Assembly: GCA_902795985.1 (NCBI GenBank)
Contig: CADBNG010000323.1
Location: forward strand, 1 to 7,892
DNA: 7,892 nt
Direction: 5' to 3'
Source: an uncultured Lachnospiraceae bacterium
GTDB lineage: Bacteria; Bacillota_A; Clostridia; Lachnospirales; Lachnospiraceae
Under the pieces are notes generated by a model. That model searched no databases and was not told where the DNA came from. It was given only the letters and a program-made list of their open reading frames with translations. This document shows positions 1 through 5,458 of the stretch, piece after piece. Each line of letters opens with the position of its first letter. Within the stretch, counting starts at the first letter, position 1. The position numbers were made by a program, and so were the translations under genes.

Positions 1-1174
1 GGGCGTCCTTTTCGTTTTCCCGGAGCCGGGTCTGATTTTCCTCCGCCTGACGTTTATTATGCCGGCGTTCCAGCCAGGGCATGAAGTATTCTTTGTAAGC
101 GAAATCGATAATGGCGATGGCCGGAATGGCCAGCAGGATGCCGAGGACACCCATTGCCCGTCCGAATACGATAACGGCGGTCAGGATCCAGAGCCCCGGG
201 ACGTTCAGCGTACTGCCGAAAAGTTTGGGCTTCAGAATATAACCGTCGCAGAACTGCAGGGCCGCTGTAAAGATGATAAAGATCAGCGCATGCCACGGAT
301 TGATAAGGAAGAGCATCAGGGCGCCGATTACGCCGCCGACGATCGGGCCGAAGGTGGGCACCAGGTTGGTGACGCCGACCACAACGGAAAGAAGGCCGAT
401 GTAGGGCATACGGAAAATGACCATCAGCAGGGCATTAACCAGGCCGATGATGACGGCGTCGATGATGTTGTAGACCAGGAAACGGGCCGTGATCTGGTTG
501 CAGCGGTGCAGGAAATAGGAAACCTTCACATAGTTTTCATCAAGGAACAGGGCATGCAGAAAGCGCTTCAGCCCGTTTTTCAGCAGCTGTTTTCCCGCAA
601 GAAAATAAACGGCGAGGATAAAGGAAATAACCCAGGTGATAATGCTCTTGCCGGTATTGGCGACGGCGGGAAGAATACTGGAAAGATGATCCACTGTGTA
701 GTTCGTAATGTATTCCAGAATTCCGCCGGAAGAATCCAGAAAGTCCAGAATCCTTTTTGTGGCATCCGCGGAAAGGAAGTTCCAGTTCTGGATAAAAACC
801 TTTACGGAATCCTCATAAGACTTCAGGTTATTGGCAAAGGTCGTAACGCTGTCCACAAGCTGGGGAACCAGCAGGACGAGCGCGCCGGTAACGCTTCCCA
901 GAACGGTGAGGACGGAGAGCGTAATAGCGGCAAGATTCCGGGTGTGTTCTTTTTTGATCCAGGCAAAAAGCTTCTGCTGGTAAAAAACGGAGAGCTGATT
1001 CATCAGATAGGCGATGATCAGGCCGATAACAACGGGGATAAAGTAACCGAGAAAGGTGCGAACGCCTCCCAGTACATGTCCGATATTCTGAAGAATGACA
1101 AAAACAATGACTGTGATGCACCCGGCGACAGCATAGGGGTACCAGGGTTTGCCGGACCATTTTTTCCGGAACAT
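1..1174 (-). CDS. AI-2E family transporter (PF01594), C-terminus cut by window edge
   Basis: Reading leftwards from the ATG at 1174, 391 codons are open and the frame runs off at base 1, so the 3' end is missing. The protein is a polytopic membrane protein. Hydrophobic segments lie near residues 12-33 and 40-58, 82-104, 175-193, 235-255, 258-300 (two spans) and 328-355, with a soluble stretch at about 106-170. Family landmarks are VPTFGPIVGG (272-281), the DGYILKPKLFG block (310-320) and a conserved Pro in the last span; the visible tail is charged and probably cytoplasmic. Members include E. coli TqsA, tied to autoinducer-2 export, but many relatives do other transport jobs, so the substrate is unknown. 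The start is supported by AGAGAGGA upstream and by a 40-base gap from the DUF2284 gene on the same strand, which suggests co-transcription. The family call is secure; the function is not. Confidence 0.93.
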   Translation of the reverse strand, partial: MFRKKWSGKPWYPYAVAGCITVIVFVILQNIGHVLGGVRTFLGYFIPVVIGLIIAYLMNQLSVFYQQKLFAWIKKEHTRNLAAITLSVLTVLGSVTGALVLLVPQLVDSVTTFANNLKSYEDSVKVFIQNWNFLSADATKRILDFLDSSGGILEYITNYTVDHLSSILPAVANTGKSIITWVISFILAVYFLAGKQLLKNGLKRFLHALFLDENYVKVSYFLHRCNQITARFLVYNIIDAVIIGLVNALLMVIFRMPYIGLLSVVVGVTNLVPTFGPIVGGVIGALMLFLINPWHALIFIIFTAALQFCDGYILKPKLFGSTLNVPGLWILTAVIVFGRAMGVLGILLAIPAIAIIDFAYKEYFMPWLERRHNKRQAEENQTRLRENEKDA

Positions 1175-1214
1175 GAATATTGTCCTCTCTAATTGTATTA
1201 TTTCAGCAGCGGGC

Positions 1215-1754
1215 TCAGAAGAGGATGCAGCTGGTATAGGTGATGGTCAGTTTCCCGTAATAATACGGGATATCGTTTTTGGTACAGACCTCACTGACGT
1301 TCAGACCGCAGGCTTCCATGGAGGAAAAGGCTCTGCCGGGCTGGCGGCAGGGCTCGTCGGGACAGGTGCAGGTCGGACAGAGGGTGCAGGTCCCGGCGGA
1401 AAGAGGCATGATTTTCGGCTCGATTTCATGCAGCTTTTTCGCCAGTTCGTTGAAGCGTTTTTTATGAATCTGCTCGGTTTCAATCATGACTTCCGCGTCG
1501 AAGTCGTCTTCCAGCTCGCCGGTGGACTGTACGATAATGCCGTTTTTATACTGGCGCATTTTTTCTTCCAGCTCGGGCAGCGTTCCGCAGTGAGGCGGAC
1601 AGCGCCAGTTCTTTCCGTACATTAAGCATTTGCCGGAAGCGCACATTTCACGCACTTCTTCGTGAAGGATCAGGGTGTCGGTCGTAAGCGGCCCTTTATG
1701 GCTGAATCCGCATTCATCAGCGAGGGCGGCGGCGGTTTCATACAGGTTGTTCAT
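1215..1754 (-). CDS. DUF2284 cysteine-rich, predicted metal-binding protein
   Basis: This 179-residue soluble protein has twelve cysteines. They fall in an N-terminal group (C15, C38, C43, C52, C56, within MYGKNWRCPPHCGT), a dense central group (C123, C126, C129, C131, C136) and C149, C157 and C176. The CPPHCG motif and the central cysteine knot match the DUF2284 family (predicted metal-binding proteins). The spacing would suit an iron-sulfur or zinc site, but that is inference and no reaction is known for the family. The start is supported by AAGAAGGA just upstream. A perfect 5-base-pair hairpin (1769-1773 with 1779-1783) sits just before that site. The gene lies 32 bases after cobC and 40 bases before the AI-2E gene, so it is probably carried on the cobalamin transcript, though nothing in its sequence shows a B12 role. 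Confidence 0.9.
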   Translation of the reverse strand: MNNLYETAAALADECGFSHKGPLTTDTLILHEEVREMCASGKCLMYGKNWRCPPHCGTLPELEEKMRQYKNGIIVQSTGELEDDFDAEVMIETEQIHKKRFNELAKKLHEIEPKIMPLSAGTCTLCPTCTCPDEPCRQPGRAFSSMEACGLNVSEVCTKNDIPYYYGKLTITYTSCILF

Positions 1755-1786
1755 ATGTCCTTCTTTCTGCAGCTTTCTGCTGCGGT

Positions 1787-2395
1787 TCAGGCGCCGTTTT
1801 TGCTGTCCCTATTATAGTCCGATTCTCCGAGAAAATGAAGAGTCCGACGGGATTTCCAGTCATTTCCCTCCAGAATAAACCCGCAGCCGCTTTTTAAGTG
1901 CCATTCATAAAAGCTTCTTTGGATATCCGCGTACCGGTCCATAACGGCCATGGCGGTGCCGCCGTGGGCGACGATGATGCAGTCCTTTGCGTCCGGATCC
2001 TCACAGAGCCGGTCCATCAGCGCGGCAAAGGCGGAGCAGACACGGTCACAGAAGCCGTCGGTGGATTCTCCTTCGGGGCAGGCGCCCATGCACATGCCGT
2101 CCACCCAGGTGCGGTAGGCCGCGTCATCGGCCATTTCGTCGGCCGTACGGCCCTCGAATACGCCGAAATCCATTTCGGCCAAACCGGGGACGGCAATCCG
2201 GGGAACGCCGGGAAAGATCGCTTCTGCCGTCTGGTCCGCGCGCTTCATGCCGGAAACATAGATCTGCGCGGGGTGAAAGCCGGCCGGCCGCAGCCGCCGG
2301 ATGCCTTCTTCGGAAAGGGGCACGTCTGTGCGGCCCTGATACCGGCGGTTTTTCATCCATTCGGTTTCGCCGTGGCGGATCAGCTCGACTCTCAT
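1787..2395 (-). CDS. cobC: Histidine phosphatase family protein, probable alpha-ribazole phosphatase
   Basis: The protein belongs to the histidine phosphatase (phosphoglycerate mutase-like) superfamily. The phosphate-accepting motif is RHGETEW at residues 7-13 (H8 catalytic). R52 in KRADQTA, E74 in AEMDFG and the second catalytic histidine H144 in VAHGGTA complete the active site, so it looks functional. At 202 residues it is the usual length. In cobalamin synthesis CobC removes the 5'-phosphate from alpha-ribazole phosphate or from adenosylcobalamin phosphate. That role is inferred from the position directly after cobT, cobU, cobS and a cobU-like gene, because the sequence alone does not separate CobC from other family members. 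I chose the ATG at 2395 rather than one 21 bases upstream: AGGGGGAG lies about 6 bases before it, and it forms an ATGA overlap with the upstream stop, typical of translational coupling. Confidence 0.85.
   Translation of the reverse strand: MRVELIRHGETEWMKNRRYQGRTDVPLSEEGIRRLRPAGFHPAQIYVSGMKRADQTAEAIFPGVPRIAVPGLAEMDFGVFEGRTADEMADDAAYRTWVDGMCMGACPEGESTDGFCDRVCSAFAALMDRLCEDPDAKDCIIVAHGGTAMAVMDRYADIQRSFYEWHLKSGCGFILEGNDWKSRRTLHFLGESDYNRDSKNGA
1811..1816 (-). promoter_or_regulatory. Possible internal -10 element for the DUF2284 and AI-2E genes
   Basis: A perfect TATAAT reads leftwards inside the last codons of cobC (the Tyr-Asn codons), about 57 bases before the DUF2284 start. The matching -35 at 17 bases is poor (TTCATT). 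It could be a weak internal promoter, but a consensus hexamer within codons also arises by chance. Confidence 0.25.
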
Positions 2396-2727
2396 AAAAG
2401 CTCCCCCTTCAGGCACTGCGGAATCCCGACACAGACACGGATGACCGTATCGGCCCGTTCCGCCAGCATGCAGGCCAGCCGGCCGGCTTTTTCCCGGCCT
2501 GCCCGGGCTTCTTTTTCCACGGGAACAATGCCGGCGCCGACCTCGGAAGCAATGACGACGGTTTTCTTCGACAGTTCGTCGGCCAGTGCCGGGAGATCTT
2601 CGGAGGCAAAGGCCCGTTCATGGGCGTTGTTTACCGCGTTCTTTTCAAATTCCTCATCCGTCCAGCCGAGGGCGCGGCAGACGTATTCTTTTTTTCCGGA
2701 AAACATCGGACCGGTGATGAATATCAT
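2392..2727 (-). CDS. Short CobU-like protein (adenosylcobinamide kinase/guanylyltransferase family)
   Basis: This 111-residue protein matches the ends of CobU and lacks most of its middle. It has a P-loop-like GPMFSGKK (6-13), the CobU signature EVGAGIVP (62-69), a GRLACMLAERAD helix (82-93) and GIPQCLKG (101-108). The usual length is about 170-185 residues. The central RxxHH-type segment that carries the guanylylated histidine is missing; H36 in NNAHE is the only candidate replacement. The P-loop ends GKK instead of the usual GKS/GKT. Short CobU-like proteins of this kind occur beside a long paralogue in Clostridia, so it is probably a genuine gene and not a fragment: it is intact, has AAGGAG five bases before the ATG, and is coupled to cobC by an ATGA overlap. 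Whether it is a kinase, a guanylyltransferase or a partner of the long CobU is not known. A 131-base gap separates it from cobS. Confidence 0.83.
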   Translation of the reverse strand: MIFITGPMFSGKKEYVCRALGWTDEEFEKNAVNNAHERAFASEDLPALADELSKKTVVIASEVGAGIVPVEKEARAGREKAGRLACMLAERADTVIRVCVGIPQCLKGELL

Positions 2728-2824
2728 GGAATTCTCCTTTTCAGCAGGAAACAGATTAACGCGTGAGAAGATGCGTGTTTAAAATCCGCCTCCGGCAGGC
2801 TATGTATTTAAAGACCCGCAATAT

Positions 2825-2842
2825 CCGGCATGGAAATACCGG
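2825..2842 (-). other. Hairpin in the cobS to short-cobU gap
   Basis: In the 131-base gap after cobS, CCGGTAT and ATGCCGG form a 7-base-pair stem (six Watson-Crick pairs and one G-T) around a TTCC loop. A weaker 4-base-pair hairpin, GCCT/AGGC, follows at 2788-2800. Neither is followed by a convincing T run, so I do not call an intrinsic terminator. They could be RNA processing or stabilising structures that set different expression for the two halves of the gene train. No good promoter was seen in the gap. Confidence 0.35.
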
Positions 2843-2858
2843 TTGTGTCAGTCAGCCG

Positions 2859-3632
2859 TTACAGAGCGGCTTTTGCCGCAATCAGTTCGGTGAGTGTCAG
2901 CGCGATCAGCATCCATTCCTCCGCGCGGACCAGGAACCATCCGGCCAGATCACCGGTAATGCCGCCGAACTGACGCTGGCTCATGAAAAAGTAATACACG
3001 AAAACGAGCCAGGCCGCGGCGGCCATGGAGATGCCGCCCAGGCCAAAGAAGCACAGGCCGGCGCAGAGGGCCAGACTGACGATGAAAAGGATCATCGCAA
3101 CCCGTTTTTTATCCGCGGAGGAGGCAAAAGTGTGGGCAAGGCCGGTGTTTTTTGCCAGAGGGAAGGAGGCAACCGCCAGTCCGGACATGGAGCGGGAGAG
3201 GCAGAAGCTCAGGAGGATGGGGACCGGCCGGTATTCCGGAAGAACCGCCCACAGGGCGAAAGTCAGTATGAAAACACAGATCAGCCGGATGACCGCGAAG
3301 GACCCGGTGCGCGGGTCTTTCATAATTTCCAGCTTCTTTTCCGGTTCGGCGTGGCTGGCCAGGGCGTCGGCGGTGTCGGCAAAGCCGTCCAGATGGATTC
3401 CTCCGGTGACCAGAACGGGGATCAGGCAGAGAACCGCGGCTCGAAGGAGCGGCGGAATTCCCGCGAGACGGCACAAAGAGGCAGCGCCACAGCAGATCAG
3501 TCCGATCACGGCGCCGATCAGCCAGAAAGCGGCCAGGGAATACTTCATATTCCTTTTGTTCCAGTCGATTTTCGGCATCGGGATCGCGGAAAACATGGAA
3601 AAGGCCACCGCGATCGTTTCCAGAACAATCAT
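2859..3632 (-). CDS. cobS: Adenosylcobinamide-GDP ribazoletransferase (cobalamin synthase)
   Basis: CobS is the integral membrane enzyme that joins adenosylcobinamide-GDP to alpha-ribazole or its phosphate, releasing GMP and giving adenosylcobalamin or its phosphate. The protein has 257 residues, the usual length. It shows the acidic signature GGIHLDGFADTADAL (77-91), which contains the Asp residues expected to bind Mg2+ and substrate, then MKDPRTGSF (104-112), and GGITGDLAGWF (223-233) near the end. Hydrophobic spans lie at about 35-56, 63-78, 114-131, 136-156, 178-200 and 202-217. Nothing essential looks lost. The start at 3632 overlaps the cobU stop by ATGA and has GAAGGGAG about 7 bases upstream, so translation is likely coupled to cobU, whose product makes its substrate. 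Confidence 0.97.
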   Translation of the reverse strand: MIVLETIAVAFSMFSAIPMPKIDWNKRNMKYSLAAFWLIGAVIGLICCGAASLCRLAGIPPLLRAAVLCLIPVLVTGGIHLDGFADTADALASHAEPEKKLEIMKDPRTGSFAVIRLICVFILTFALWAVLPEYRPVPILLSFCLSRSMSGLAVASFPLAKNTGLAHTFASSADKKRVAMILFIVSLALCAGLCFFGLGGISMAAAAWLVFVYYFFMSQRQFGGITGDLAGWFLVRAEEWMLIALTLTELIAAKAAL

Positions 3633-4141
3633 TCAAACGCTCCCTTCAGTACATTGGGAAGACCGCAGACCACCTCGACGACCCGGTCGGCCCTGGAGGC
3701 CAGGGCGCGGGTAATCTCGGCCTGCGTTTTCAGAAAGGACAAGGTATCATCCAGATAAACGCTGCCTCCGGAATAAACCTCTCCGGCGACAACCGTCAGA
3801 TCGGCACAGCGTTCAAGTATGGAAAAAACGCCTTGAAGGACGGCTTCTTTTCCGCCGCCGTTTTCGGAAAACATTTCGTTGGCGGTAAGGTTGTCCAGAT
3901 CCTCCAGCAGGACATTGGAGAAAGCGGGGATATCGGTTTCCCATAAAGAGAAAGGACATTCCCGGGTGGCAAAGCCCCTGCCGGCGCGGGCCTCCCGGTG
4001 ACGGCGCACCCGGGCGCGGCTTTCGTCATCCCAGACCTGCATGGTGGCAAGATAAATGCGCTGTCCGGGACGGGAGAGCATGCATTGTTCGGCAAATTCA
4101 CTTTTTCCGCTGGCGCTTCCGCCGATGACAAGTGTAAACAT
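3629..4141 (-). CDS. cobU: Adenosylcobinamide kinase/adenosylcobinamide-phosphate guanylyltransferase, long form
   Basis: CobU is a cytoplasmic enzyme that phosphorylates adenosylcobinamide and then transfers GMP to it from GTP through a guanylylated histidine. This 170-residue protein has a good P-loop, GGSASGKS (7-14). H48 in RVRRHREARAG matches the His that carries GMP in Salmonella CobU, and LLEDLDNLTANEMF (78-91) is the usual central strand and loop. The ending VVEVVCGLPNVLKG is typical. The classical EVGxGIVP element is replaced by GEVYSGGSVY (120-129), so this motif is diverged, while the short paralogue downstream keeps it. An open frame continues upstream to 4474, but it overlaps cobT. 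The ATG at 4141 has GGAG five bases before it and lies 11 bases after the cobT stop, so I chose it. Confidence 0.92.
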   Translation of the reverse strand: MFTLVIGGSASGKSEFAEQCMLSRPGQRIYLATMQVWDDESRARVRRHREARAGRGFATRECPFSLWETDIPAFSNVLLEDLDNLTANEMFSENGGGKEAVLQGVFSILERCADLTVVAGEVYSGGSVYLDDTLSFLKTQAEITRALASRADRVVEVVCGLPNVLKGAFE

Positions 4142-4152
4142 GGCCGCTCCGT

Positions 4153-5208
4153 TTACTGGGGGGTATAGGCATCGATTCCCAGGTGGGAAAAGGTATGTCC
4201 GCTGTGGTATACCGCCAGCGTCTGGTCCAGCAGGGACAGGGCAAGCAGGGCCCCGCTTCCTTCGCCCAGATGCAGTCCCGCGGTAATCACCGGGCTCAGG
4301 CGAAGGGCTTCCAGAAGAAGCTTTGCCGCCGGTTCCGACGAGAGATGGGAAGCAATCAGGGCATCCCGGGCAGGGGGACACATCCGGACGGCCAGAAGAG
4401 CGGCCGTGTTGGTGATCACACCGTCCAGGATTACGGGAACGCGGTACAGCGCGCCGCCCAGGCAGACGCCGCAAAGGGCGGCCAGGTCCAGTCCGCCGAC
4501 TTTTTGCAGCACGTCGAGGGGGTCATCGGGGTCAGGTTTATTGACGGAGACCGCTTCTTTTACGGCCCTGGTTTTCCGGGCAAGACCGTCGTCGGAGAGT
4601 CCGGCTCCCCGGCCGGTCATGATCTCCGGCGGAACATTCAGAAGAACGGAGGAAACGGCGGCGGTGGTGGTCGTATTGCCGATTCCCATTTCACCGACCA
4701 GCAGGAGATTCGTTCCGGCATCCTGCTCTTCCTTTACCAGCTGAATACCGACAAGGACAGCTTTTTCGCATTCCTCCCGCGTCATGGCCGGGCCTTTTGA
4801 AATATCGTCCGTCCCGCAGCGGATCTTCCGGGCAAGGACATTTTCCGGTGTGGGAAGCTTCATGCCGATATCCACCGGTACGACATCACAGCCGGCATGA
4901 GCCGCCATATAGTTGACGGTGCTTGTGCCGGCGCCGAGAGCAGCGGCAACCGCTTCGGTTACCGATTCGTCGGACTGGCTTACACCGTTTGCAATTACTC
5001 CGTTATCCGCGCAGAACACCAGGAGGGTCCGTTTGCCGGACGGGACGGACACGTCCCCGGTCAGCGCCGCGACCGCAGCCACGTCTTCCTCCAGGACGCC
5101 GAGGCTGCCGAGCGGTTTCGCCAGCCGGTTCCAGGCTTTAACAGCCTCCATACGGCAGGCTTCGTCGGCAGGGCGGATTGCCGGGATCAGATCATTTAAT
5201 CGGTTCAT
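4153..5208 (-). CDS. cobT: Nicotinate-nucleotide-dimethylbenzimidazole phosphoribosyltransferase
   Basis: CobT transfers the phosphoribosyl group of nicotinate mononucleotide to a lower-ligand base such as 5,6-dimethylbenzimidazole, giving the alpha-ribazole phosphate used by CobS. The protein has 351 residues, the normal length. Landmarks in order are KPLGSLG (31-37), ADNGVIANGVS (67-77), GEMGIGNTTTTAA (172-184), TGRGAGLSD (198-206), VGGLDLAAL (237-245), LDGVITNTAALLA (261-273) and LGEGSGA (314-320). E316 in the last motif matches the catalytic Glu317 of the Salmonella enzyme. The base attached cannot be read from sequence, and anaerobes often use other benzimidazoles or purines. It is the first gene of the cobalamin train. 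The start has AAAGGGG about 9 bases upstream and a consensus promoter just beyond, with no riboswitch between them. Confidence 0.97.
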   Translation of the reverse strand: MNRLNDLIPAIRPADEACRMEAVKAWNRLAKPLGSLGVLEEDVAAVAALTGDVSVPSGKRTLLVFCADNGVIANGVSQSDESVTEAVAAALGAGTSTVNYMAAHAGCDVVPVDIGMKLPTPENVLARKIRCGTDDISKGPAMTREECEKAVLVGIQLVKEEQDAGTNLLLVGEMGIGNTTTTAAVSSVLLNVPPEIMTGRGAGLSDDGLARKTRAVKEAVSVNKPDPDDPLDVLQKVGGLDLAALCGVCLGGALYRVPVILDGVITNTAALLAVRMCPPARDALIASHLSSEPAAKLLLEALRLSPVITAGLHLGEGSGALLALSLLDQTLAVYHSGHTFSHLGIDAYTPQ

Positions 5209-5239
5209 GGATCAATTCCCCTTTAATAGTCTGGGGAAC

Positions 5240-5269
5240 ATTATACATGATTCCGTGGAGTTATGACAG
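5240..5269 (-). promoter_or_regulatory. cobT promoter
   Basis: On the minus strand a perfect -10 TATAAT (5240-5245) lies 18 bases from CTGTCA (5264-5269), a four-of-six match to the -35 consensus. Transcription would start near 5232, leaving a leader of about 24 bases that contains only the AAAGGGG ribosome site. The -35 hexamer falls in the outer edge of the palindromic repeat cluster, so insertion or loss of that repeat would change the promoter. Confidence 0.6.
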
Positions 5270-5404
5270 AGGGGCCGGAGCTTTTCATTATTTTTTTAAC
5301 ACAAAAGGGACAGGCGCTTTGTGACATTTTTCAGCACAGGGCGCCTGTCCCCTCTGTGTCATTTTTCGGCAAAAAGCGCCGGTTCCCTTTGCGTTATTTT
5401 GCTG
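5263..5404. repeat. Cluster of four palindromic repeat units in two inverted pairs (REP/BIME-like)
   Basis: Four related units of about 34-36 bases fill the middle of the divergent intergenic region. Two point right (5263-5297 and 5298-5331) and two point left (5335-5369 and 5370-5404). The shared core is GGGACAGGCGC, flanked by CACA/TGTG-type ends and an ATTTTT tail. Within units the ends pair, for example CACAAA with TTTGTG, CACAG with CTGTG, and GCAAA with TTTGC. The outer two units are more diverged (GGGGCCGGAGC and, reversed, GGGAACCGGCGC). Because both neighbouring genes point away, the cluster cannot be a normal terminator for either. The arrangement resembles mobile REP-type elements; no transposase gene is in the window. 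Confidence 0.8.
5299..5359. repeat. Long central hairpin of the repeat cluster
   Basis: The two inner units form one long imperfect stem. GGGACAGGCGC (5307-5317) pairs perfectly with GCGCCTGTCCC (5341-5351). Pairing extends outward to 5299 and 5359 with two mismatches, and inward through TTTGTG and CACAGG to a loop of about 11 bases. The total is about 25 pairs, including two G-T pairs in the RNA reading. Confidence 0.8.
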
Positions 5405-5438
5405 AAAACATCAAGAGTTTGTGGCCGGGACGGGAGCT

Positions 5439-5458
5439 CTGTGGTATAATTGCACGCA
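5439..5458 (+). promoter_or_regulatory. Extended -10 promoter of the ClC gene, predicting a leaderless mRNA
   Basis: TGGTATAAT (5442-5450) is a perfect extended -10 element. The next seven bases, TGCACGC, form a discriminator of normal length, and the following A at 5458 is the first base of the ATG. The predicted start site is therefore the start codon itself, or one or two bases before it. The -35 region is poor (TTGTGG sits 20 bases upstream of the -10), which an extended -10 can offset. No ribosome site precedes the ATG. Confidence 0.6.

Noticed and set aside
59..1192. 377-codon plus-strand open frame opposite the AI-2E gene
   Set aside because: It is very rich in Gly, Asp, Asn and Gln with no family motif, and lies exactly opposite a well-conserved membrane protein. 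It is an antisense shadow.
1987..2397. Arg-rich plus-strand open frame opposite cobC
   Set aside because: It is an antisense shadow of a GC-rich gene, has no motif, and lies opposite an intact histidine phosphatase.
4142..4474. Upstream extension of cobU to 4474
   Set aside because: It would overlap about 320 bases of cobT in another frame. The ATG at 4141 has a good ribosome site and begins right at the CobU fold.
5299..5359. Intrinsic terminator
   Set aside because: The stem is strong and T runs are nearby, but both flanking genes are transcribed away from it, so there is no gene for it to terminate.
5263..5404. CRISPR array
   Set aside because: The units are diverged, alternate in orientation and have no unique spacers of constant length, and no cas gene is present.
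5263..5457. 65-residue N-terminal extension of the ClC protein
   Set aside because: The extension translates the palindromic repeat cluster and the promoter; it has no proper ribosome site and no resemblance to ClC N-termini.
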